Shown here in pieces: positions 7,751-13,441 of a DNA stretch of 13,441 bases. The translations under genes were made by a program, and so were the position numbers. Origin of the DNA: an uncultured Aliterella sp. (GTDB lineage Bacteria > Cyanobacteriota > Cyanobacteriia > Cyanobacteriales > Chroococcidiopsidaceae); assembly GCA_905479905.1 (NCBI GenBank), contig CAJQOK010000320.1, positions 1-13,441 of the forward strand. The letters are read 5' to 3'. Position 1 is the first letter of the stretch. Every line of letters starts with the position of its first letter. The notes under the pieces are model-generated. The model had not been told where the DNA came from and ran no database searches. It saw only the letters and a program-made list of their open reading frames with translations.

Positions 7751-7918
7751 TCTGCTAAATTTATTTATATAAATGTGCGTAATATTAATTTTCTCTGCCT
7801 TTAGATAGAGCTTTGATTATCTAGTTATAACTTTTAGTTTGGTCATTACTTAAAAATAGGCACAAACGGCTACCTAGATAACTGATATATTGCAAAGACA
7901 AACGACACTTTTTTTTAA

Positions 7919-8382
<464 letters not shown>

Positions 8383-8410
<28 letters not shown>

Positions 8411-9066
8411 ACTCCGACCAAAATAATCAAAATCCGCCCGTAGAGCCGCCTTCTGCGGGTAGCAATGTAGATATTCAGCAAGAATTGAACCGCATTGAGG
8501 AAATGGTGCTTGCTAGTCCAAATATCCCTCTAACACGGCGCACTTTGGTAGATGAAGAACGCTTGCTAGATCAATTAGACGTAGTGCGAGTAAATTTACC
8601 AGTAGTTTTTGAGGAAGCCAAAGCCATTGTTAAGCAGAAAAAAGAAATTATTTTACAAGCGCAATTAGAAGCCGAGCAAATTGTCGAGACAGCAAAAATT
8701 AGAGCTACACGGATACTTAATGAAACTGAGATTTTGCGCCAAGCTCACCAAGAGGCGACATTACTGCAAAATCAAGTACAGCAAGAGTGTGAGCTTGCTT
8801 TAGAGCAAAGTCAAATAGAAATTGAACAAGCACGTTTGCAACTGGCGCAAGAATTAGAGCAAATGCGTAATCAGGCGATTACCGAAGCCAAAGAAATCCA
8901 AGTTGGTGCAGATGCTTACGCCGATAATGCGCTTAAAGATATTGAACAGCAGTTACACGATATGCTGCGAGTGATTCAAAATGGACGAAAACAATTGCAA
9001 CCACCGGGGCCGTTGGCAGAAAAAAGGGTGCAGATGGTAAAAGGAGAAGATGAAAGTATGAATTGA
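8383..9066 (+). CDS. Coiled-coil DivIVA-like protein next to coaD
   Basis: This is a 227-residue soluble protein without a signal peptide or membrane span. Residues 1-30 are polar and Pro/Asn-rich. A short conserved stretch follows ([39 protein letters not shown]). From about residue 75 to 205 it is one long Glu/Gln/Ala-rich helix with heptad spacing, resembling DivIVA or ATP-synthase subunit b in composition. The placement immediately after coaD is, from memory, shared by other cyanobacteria. The role is not established; a cell-division or polar-scaffold function is inferred from DivIVA likeness only. The ATG at 8383 lies inside the end of coaD (28-base overlap, different frame), suggesting translational coupling, so the coaD nonsense codon could lower its expression. 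It is intact, unlike its partner, and converges on the LysR gene. Confidence 0.75.
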
Positions 9067-9094
9067 TGTCTAGGAACACGACATATCAACGGCG

Positions 9095-9988
9095 TTACTC
9101 TTGAGAGAAACTCTCGACGAGGAAATCAACAAACACTCTAAGTTTTGGTAACAAATACCGATTGCTAGGGAACACCGCATAGATACTGAGATCGCGATCG
9201 TCTTCGTACTCTTGCAACAAGTGAATTAATCGACCGGACTGGATATCTTTGTTTGCCAAAGGAGCCGTTACTCTACCAATACCTAAACCCGCTAATATTG
9301 CTTCATATAGTGCTTCGCCGCTATTAACTTCAAAGTTTCCTCGTACGCCGATTTCTCTAATTCCTAGGGAATCTTTGAATCGCCATTGATTCAGTGTTGT
9401 TTTACGAGCATTTAATTTTAGGCAATTGTGATGCGCCAAATCGTCTGGAGTTGAGGGCGCGCCATGTCGCTCAATGTATCTGGGTGCAGCACAAACAATC
9501 CGGCGGTTAGCAATTAATCTTCGGGAAATCAGTGAGGAATCAGCAATTTCACCAACGCGAATTGCTACATCAATTCCTTCGTTGACAATATCTACTACAT
9601 CATCAGTCAGCATTAGTTTTAATCTCAATCGCGGATAGCGTTCGAGCAAATCAGGCAGCAGTGCGATCGCGTGTTGATGAGCAAAATAGGTTGAACAACT
9701 TACTACTAAAGCTCCTTGTGGTTCCTCACTGTGTTGCTTTGCTTCGCTATTTGCTTCTTCAATGTCTGCCAAGATGCTGGTACAGCGATGGAAATAGCGA
9801 CTTCCTACCTCCGTCAAACTTAAGCTCCGAGTAGTCCGATTGAGCAACCGTACTCCAATACTTTCTTCTAAGTTACTAATTCGACGACTCACCCCAGACG
9901 GATTTAATTGTAATTTTGCGGCTGCTGCGGCAAAGCTGCCATTTTTTACTACTTGAACAAAAACTTCTAAATCTTGTAATTGACACAT
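9095..9988 (-). CDS. LysR-family transcriptional regulator (CrgA-like)
   Basis: This is a 297-residue complete LysR-type regulator. The N-terminal winged helix-turn-helix spans about 3-60 (LEVFVQVVKNGSFAAAAAKL, then NPSGVSRRISNLEESIGVRLLNRTTRSLSLTEVG). A linker helix follows to about 90, then the periplasmic-binding-protein-like effector domain (GALVVSCSTYFAHQHAIALL, VDIVNEGIDVAIRVGEIADS, and GLGIGRVTAPLA near the end). The DVAIRVGE and SRRL pattern places it in the CrgA/DmlR-like group, tetrameric or octameric regulators that usually control the adjacent divergent gene in response to a small aromatic or organic acid. Here the divergent neighbours are the ABM/propeller/CMD genes, with 211 bp between. 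It has no lesions although its target genes are broken. The ligand is unknown. The gene converges with the DivIVA-like gene, 28 bp away. Confidence 0.92.
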   Translation of the reverse strand: MCQLQDLEVFVQVVKNGSFAAAAAKLQLNPSGVSRRISNLEESIGVRLLNRTTRSLSLTEVGSRYFHRCTSILADIEEANSEAKQHSEEPQGALVVSCSTYFAHQHAIALLPDLLERYPRLRLKLMLTDDVVDIVNEGIDVAIRVGEIADSSLISRRLIANRRIVCAAPRYIERHGAPSTPDDLAHHNCLKLNARKTTLNQWRFKDSLGIREIGVRGNFEVNSGEALYEAILAGLGIGRVTAPLANKDIQSGRLIHLLQEYEDDRDLSIYAVFPSNRYLLPKLRVFVDFLVESFSQE

Positions 9989-10008
9989 TATTGCTTTTTT
10001 CGCACGAA

Positions 10009-10057
10009 AATAGTGCTTAAAAAAGCTATTGTACTATTCTAAGCATGAATGTATGCT
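10009..10057. promoter_or_regulatory. Dyad-rich candidate LysR operator
   Basis: Three inverted repeats crowd the LysR/ABM intergenic region: AATAGT (10009-10014) with ACTATT (10033-10038); GCTT (10015-10018) with AAGC (10023-10026); and AGCAT (10042-10046) with ATGCT (10053-10057). LysR proteins bind short dyads upstream of their divergent target, and these lie 20-70 bases from the LysR start. The strict T-N11-A form is not met, so this is a positional and symmetry argument only. Confidence 0.3.
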
Positions 10058-10199
10058 AAAGCCATCGCTATGATTGCGAAGAAGATCATTAGTTAAACCC
10101 TTGCAGCTTTTGCCTATCTAGAAAGCAGTCAGTATTTTGGCAAGGTCGTCATCAAGTTTTGATTGTTCAGTCATTTCACAATTATCAATAAAAAAAACC

Positions 10200-10525
10200 A
10201 TGACACACTCATTCTTAACACTTGTTGCCTGCATCAAAGCGAAACCTGGATTAGTAGGGCGAATAGAGCAGAATTGACTAGGTTTACTTTCTCCAACTCG
10301 TGCTGAAGCAGGCTGTGTCACTTTTGACTTGCTGGAAGACACCCTACTCATTTCGTACATTATGAAAACTGGAAGACTCAAGCAGCCCTTGATGCTCATC
10401 GTCAACAACCCTACGTTAAGCAAGTTGTGAAAACCTATGAGGAGATATTTGCAGAACCCATAAAAGTCATGACTCTGAGCAAAACTAAACCACCTGATGA
10501 TGAGCAAAGGAGAATTTCGCCATGA
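10200..10525 (+). pseudogene. Antibiotic biosynthesis monooxygenase-like (ABM) gene, copy 1, broken twice
   Basis: Reading from ATG 10200 gives THSFLTLVACIKAKPG, then TGA at 10275-10277, where copy 2 has Leu. The same frame goes on LGLLSPTRAEAGCVTFDLLED. Relative to an intact copy, 7 bases are missing at about 10340. Shifting frame then restores FVHYENWKTQAALDAHRQQP and YVKQVVKTYEEIFAEPIKV to TGA 10523. Corrected, it would be a protein of about 110 residues in the ABM family (PF03992, YgiN-like dimeric ferredoxin fold), cofactor-free monooxygenases of quinols or polyketides, or small-molecule binders. No ribosome binding site precedes the ATG. The stop overlaps the propeller gene start (ATGA). 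It is a diverged duplicate of 12014-12338. Two independent lesions make real decay likely here. Confidence 0.8.
10293..10339 (+). repeat. Direct repeat, copy 1 (within ABM copy 1)
   Basis: This 47-base segment matches 12107-12153 at 46 of 47 positions; the single difference turns Asp into Asn. It encodes PTRAEAGCVTF and the following LLE. The high identity against more diverged flanks marks the best-preserved core of the ABM duplication, or a gene-conversion tract. Confidence 0.9.
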
Positions 10526-11899
10526 AGATGACTCGCTATATGGCTGCGTTCATTGTGGCATTTGCTACGTTAACCATTCTTTCTACCTATCGATCGATTG
10601 ATGCTCAACAGATGCCGCCAGTCTCACAGCTACCCAACTTCGCGGGGCGTTATATTGCCGCGATTTCTGATGGTGACTTTCTTTCCAGCACCTATCATGA
10701 TGGCAAGTTGCCTAAACCAAATTCTGCAACCGATACGCTCTCGCTCGTCAAGCTACCCTTGAATGGAAGTCAGAACGCAGTTGCTCAAATCCCTGCCTCG
10801 AATTGGGTGACAGGCGCACCCTATGCCCTCGCTCTTTCACCCAATGGGCGCACAGGCTTTGTAGTGGAAACGCTAGGAGCAATGCCAGTGGGTGCAACAC
10901 ACAGAAAACAACTTCCACCAGGACAGCAATAAGCGCGCGATCGATCTTGTAAACCCTAGCCGTCCAGTAGTTCGCAGTCGAATGGCGATCGCGCCTAGCC
11001 CAGAAACCGTTGATGTGCATCCTGATGGAACGCTGTTGGCGATTTCAACCCAAACCCCGAATAAGGAAATTATTTTAGTCTCAGTTAAAAATAGCGTATT
11101 GGGGCAACCGATTGAGATTTCGCTTCGTGAGTTAGGAATTGAGCCGGACTCGGAGCGTTTCCAAGCAGGTATGTATGTGAGTCAGGTGCAATGGCATCCG
11201 TCGGGACGATATTTGGCAGTGAATCTTGATTACCGCGATCAAATCGCCTTTTTTGAACTGCAACGCGATCGCACAGGTAATTCCCAACTGATTCCCTGGG
11301 GTCGCCCTGTCAATGTCGGCAAAGATCCATTTAGCGGACAATTCACACCTGATGGTCGTTTCTTTCTAACTAGCAATTGGGGACGTAATTTTGGCGAGCG
11401 AGTCAAAACTTTGGAGCAACGCCTACCTGAGAAGCGAGGAACTGTATCAGTGATTCGCTTGGCGGAACTGAACACTTCAGCAGTAAGCGCCCAACATCGG
11501 GTTGTCTCAACCGCGACGGCTGATATTTCACCCGAAAGTCTGGCAATTAGCCCCGATGGTACGCGAGTTGTAACTGTGAATATGCGCGGCACGTTGTTTC
11601 CAGGAAATTCGCCCCGATTTTCTCGCCAAGCCTCACTCAGTCTAATGACACTCGATCGCACCTCTGGTCGTCTCACCAAACTTGATGATTACTCGTTTGA
11701 GGGCATTCTGCCAGAGAGTGCGGCGTTTGATGCCAGTGGTAAATATCTAGCCGTTACGGTTTACGAATACTTTGCAGCTAAACCCAAAGGCGAAATTGAG
11801 CTATGGCAAGTGCTTCAAGCTCCAAAGCCTGCTTTACGACTCACAGGATACGCGATCAATCTTGGTCGCGGTGTTCATCAAGTGTTGGTTGCTCAGTAA
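10522..11899 (+). pseudogene. Secreted lactonase-like beta-propeller protein with a frameshift
   Basis: Two overlapping frames make one gene. The first (10522-10932) starts with a clear signal peptide (MKMTRYMAAFIVAFATLTIL, cleavage near DAQQ) and ends after GATHRKQLPPG. The second resumes at about 10928 with NKRAIDLVNPSRPVV and runs to TAA 11897. One extra base (or two missing) near 10924-10928 explains it; the repaired protein is about 458 residues. Repeated blade motifs mark a seven-bladed propeller of the lactonase/YncE type (PF10282-like): ALSPNGRTGFVVE, VDVHPDGTLLAIST, VQWHPSGRYLAVN, FTPDGRFFLTSNWG, LAISPDGTRVVTVN and AAFDASGKYLAVTVY. It would act in the periplasm or outside the cell, possibly on a lactone or as a binding protein; the substrate is unknown. 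A good AAGGAGA lies at 10507-10513, inside the end of ABM copy 1. Confidence 0.82.
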
Positions 11900-11925
11900 T
11901 CAAATAATCGTATTCGGTAATCTCA

Positions 11926-11949
11926 GTAACAAGCAAAAATCGTTGTTAC
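11926..11949. repeat. Hairpin between propeller and ABM copy 2
   Basis: GTAACAA (11926-11932) and TTGTTAC (11943-11949) form a perfect 7-bp stem with a 10-base loop. CAAATAATCG occurs on both sides, at 11901-11910 and 11953-11962, as a direct repeat. No T-run follows. It could be an attenuation or mRNA-processing element in the 114-bp gap, or a chance structure. Confidence 0.35.
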
Positions 11950-12000
11950 GAGCAAATAATCGCCATTGGCATTTTAGATTCTATCGTCGAACTCAAACTA

Positions 12001-12007
12001 AAGGAGG
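12001..12007 (+). promoter_or_regulatory. Strong ribosome binding site of ABM copy 2
   Basis: AAGGAGG lies 6 bases before ATG 12014. It is close to a perfect anti-SD match and the strongest in the window, which shows the gene was built for high translation before its frameshift. Confidence 0.75.
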
Positions 12008-12013
12008 TTCCCA

Positions 12014-12338
12014 ATGGCAGAAAATCTGCTAACAGTTGTCGCCCATATCCAAGCAAAACCTGGCATGGAGCAGCAGATGAAAGAGGATTTACTTAGTTTA
12101 CTTGCCCCAACTCGTGCTGAAGCAGGCTGTGTCACTTTTAACTTGCTGGAAGATCCAAAACGATCCTACTCGTTTCGTGCTTTATGAAAACTGGAACAGT
12201 CAAGCCGCTCTTGATGCTCACTTTCAACAGCCTTACGTTAACCAGGTTCTACAATCCTATGAAGTCACTCTAGCTAAACCTATCGAAGCAACAAGTTTAC
12301 ACAAACTTGAACCTTTAGCTAATGGCAGCATTTTCTGA
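12014..12338 (+). pseudogene. Antibiotic biosynthesis monooxygenase-like (ABM) gene, copy 2, with +1 frameshift
   Basis: From ATG 12014 the frame reads AENLLTVVAHIQAKPG, MKEDLLSLLAPTRAEAGCVTF and LLEDP, then runs into TGA at about 12185. Dropping one A from the AAAA run at 12157-12160 restores NDPTRFVLYENWNSQAALDA, HFQQPYVNQVLQSYEVTLAKP and a normal end at 12338. The repaired protein is 107 residues, the usual size for a YgiN/ABM-family dimer (PF03992), thought to oxidise quinols or aromatic compounds without a cofactor. A one-base gain in a short homopolymer is a classic sequencing error, so this copy may be intact in the cell. It has a near-perfect ribosome binding site and lies 47 bp before the CMD gene, consistent with one operon. 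It is a duplicate of 10200-10525. Confidence 0.82.
12107..12153 (+). repeat. Direct repeat, copy 2 (within ABM copy 2)
   Basis: This is the partner of 10293-10339, identical at 46 of 47 bases, same orientation, 1,814 bases apart. Recombination between the two would delete the propeller gene and leave one hybrid ABM gene. Confidence 0.9.
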
Positions 12339-12385
12339 CTATATTCACTGATTAAACTGCACCAAAAAGAATTAGGTAAAAAACT

Positions 12386-13441
12386 ATGCTTCCCACCCAG
12401 AAAACAAAACGACGGTGGTTGTTAGGGTCTATTTCTACAATGATCGCTACACTAATTGCAGGTATTCTCGCTGGAAACAAAACTATGACTCAAGCAGATC
12501 CTAAAAAAAATAATCGCTATACTCGCGGACTGGAAACTCTTAAACGTATTGGTGGCGCTGACTATGATCGCGCTTTGCGTCCTCTTGAAACATTTTTTCC
12601 AGAATTAGCCCGATTAAACGTGGAATATCCTTTTGGCGATATTATGTCTCGACCGGGACTTGAATTAAAAGAGCGAGAAATTGCCAACGTTGCGGCATTG
12701 ACTGCAATGGGTTCGGTGCGATCGCCACTCAAGTACCATATTCACGGGATGCTAAATGTCGGCTGTAGTCCTCAAGAAGTGGTAGAAACAATTATTCACG
12801 CTGTTGTGTACGCAGGGTTTCCCGCAGCGCAAGATGGTATGACAATTGCACGGGAAGTATTTGCAGAACGCAAAATTGATTTTAAACCAGTTTCCGCAAG
12901 ACCAAAAGGCGATCGCTTTCAGCTTGGAATCCAAAATTTACGTCAAACAGGGGGTAATAAAGCTAGAACTATTGCTTCTCAGTTTGCAAATATTGCTCCT
13001 GATCTGTCGCGGCTAACAGTCGAATTTGCTCATGGTGAAATTTGGAATCGCTCTGGACTGAGCTTGAAGTCTCGCGAACTAGCAACCTTGGCTATGTTAA
13101 TTGCTATTGGCAATCATGATAGTACTATTGGGTATCATATCGAAGGGGCAATTCGTGCTGGTGCAACGGAAACCGAGGTAAAAGAGTTATTGCTACAAAT
13201 GACGGTTTATGCAGGTTATCCCAAAACACTTACAGTGGTTGCAACCGCACAAAGTGTATTGACCAAACTTAGACAGCAAGGAATCCCTAATGCTAGTCCT
13301 CAGCCGGACTTAAATAGCCAACGCCAACTAGAAACTAACGAAGTCCGCTATCAGCGAGGTGTTGATGCCCTTAACCAAATTAGCAAAGCTTCTGGTACAG
13401 CCGTAGTCAAAAGCTTTGAAGACATTGCCCCCGATTTGGGG
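12386..13441 (+). CDS. Multi-repeat carboxymuconolactone decarboxylase (CMD)-family protein, 3' end beyond window
   Basis: The frame is open from ATG 12386 to the window end (352 codons). Residues 1-35 form a signal or anchor: a KTKRR n-region, then LLGSISTMIATLIAGILAG, with no obvious lipobox Cys. CMD-like repeats follow: repeat 1 at about 44-163 (PELARLNVEYPFGDIMSRPG, LKEREIANVAALTAMG, HIHGMLNVGCSPQEVVE, VVYAGFP), repeat 2 at about 177-297 (PDLSRLTVEFAHGEIWNRSG, LKSRELATLAMLIAIG, YHIEGAIRAG, VYAGYP), and repeat 3 starting at 321 (RYQRGVDALN, FEDIAPDLG), cut by the edge. Spacing is about 133-144 residues. The AhpD CxxC redox pair is absent, so it resembles the gamma-carboxymuconolactone decarboxylase branch. 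Typical CMD proteins have one domain and are cytosolic, so a three-repeat exported form is unusual. A weak TTAGGT lies 9 bases before the ATG. It lies 47 bp after ABM copy 2. Confidence 0.85.
   Translation, partial: MLPTQKTKRRWLLGSISTMIATLIAGILAGNKTMTQADPKKNNRYTRGLETLKRIGGADYDRALRPLETFFPELARLNVEYPFGDIMSRPGLELKEREIANVAALTAMGSVRSPLKYHIHGMLNVGCSPQEVVETIIHAVVYAGFPAAQDGMTIAREVFAERKIDFKPVSARPKGDRFQLGIQNLRQTGGNKARTIASQFANIAPDLSRLTVEFAHGEIWNRSGLSLKSRELATLAMLIAIGNHDSTIGYHIEGAIRAGATETEVKELLLQMTVYAGYPKTLTVVATAQSVLTKLRQQGIPNASPQPDLNSQRQLETNEVRYQRGVDALNQISKASGTAVVKSFEDIAPDLG

Noticed and set aside
7817..7881. Inverted repeat TTATCTAG / CTAGATAA upstream of coaD
   Set aside because: The arms are 8 bases and 49 bases apart in AT-rich DNA; likely chance, with no nearby promoter pattern to give it meaning.
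9063..9089. Imperfect hairpin (TTGATGTC with GACATATCAA) between the convergent DivIVA-like and LysR genes as a terminator
   Set aside because: The stem needs a two-base bulge, is AT-rich, overlaps a stop codon and has no T-run.
10118..10507. A 129-codon minus-strand frame opposite ABM copy 1
   Set aside because: The plus strand has clear ABM homology with copy 2; the reverse frame has no recognisable domain. Only its last residues lie in free intergenic space.
11239..11679. A 146-codon minus-strand frame
   Set aside because: It is antisense to well-marked propeller blades; the Arg/Ser-rich translation is typical of a shadow frame.
12752..12934. A 60-codon minus-strand Cys/Phe-rich frame
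   Set aside because: It is antisense to the first CMD repeat, which is strongly supported.

Overview
The window reads as chromosomal DNA of a cyanobacterium. The palindrome GCGATCGC (HIP1) occurs at 14 places I could locate, far more than chance predicts. The gene content also fits: a cyanobacteriochrome-type GAF histidine kinase with an Rcp1-like regulator, the coaD/DivIVA-like pair, and a stand-alone flavin reductase of the cyanobacterial type. I cannot name the species. I see no tRNA, rRNA, CRISPR array, transposase or integrase.

Layout. (1) 1-2391: the 5' part of a nucleoside 2-deoxyribosyltransferase on the minus strand, divergent from a plus-strand run of an MGAT/PlsC-like acyltransferase (TTG start), msrB, a small unknown gene and a flavin reductase (TTG start). 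(2) 2463-7111, minus strand: a light/phosphorelay operon read right to left. It holds a GAF histidine kinase whose GAF domain has both cysteines of a DXCF cyanobacteriochrome, an Rcp1-like single-domain response regulator overlapping it by ATGA, and a 916-residue REC-PAS-PAS-PAS-HisKA-HATPase-REC hybrid kinase. (3) 7199-7750, minus: a broken chimeric gene with a secretion signal, the start of a GGFxVxxP domain and the tail of a CHAT protease domain, carrying an internal TAA and lacking the catalytic Cys. (4) 7922-9066, plus: coaD with GAA changed to TAA at codon 47, overlapping an intact coiled-coil DivIVA-like gene. (5) 9095-13441: a CrgA-type LysR regulator, divergent from a plus-strand cluster of an antibiotic-monooxygenase-like (ABM) gene, a secreted lactonase-like beta-propeller, a second ABM gene, and a membrane-anchored protein with at least three carboxymuconolactone decarboxylase (CMD) repeats that runs off the window.

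How the genes work together. The minus-strand operon looks like a complete light-responsive two-component set: photosensor kinase, shuttle regulator and hybrid kinase. The last cluster looks like a LysR-controlled pathway acting on a lactone, quinol or aromatic compound (ABM + lactonase-type propeller + CMD). Its substrate is unknown.

The most striking overall feature is damage. Six lesions in five genes (chimeric CHAT gene, coaD, ABM copy 1 twice, propeller, ABM copy 2) all fall between 7.6 and 12.2 kb, while about 6.5 kb of coding sequence to the left is clean. This is either local gene decay or a local sequence-quality problem. The coaD lesion is the most informative test, because that enzyme is normally essential.
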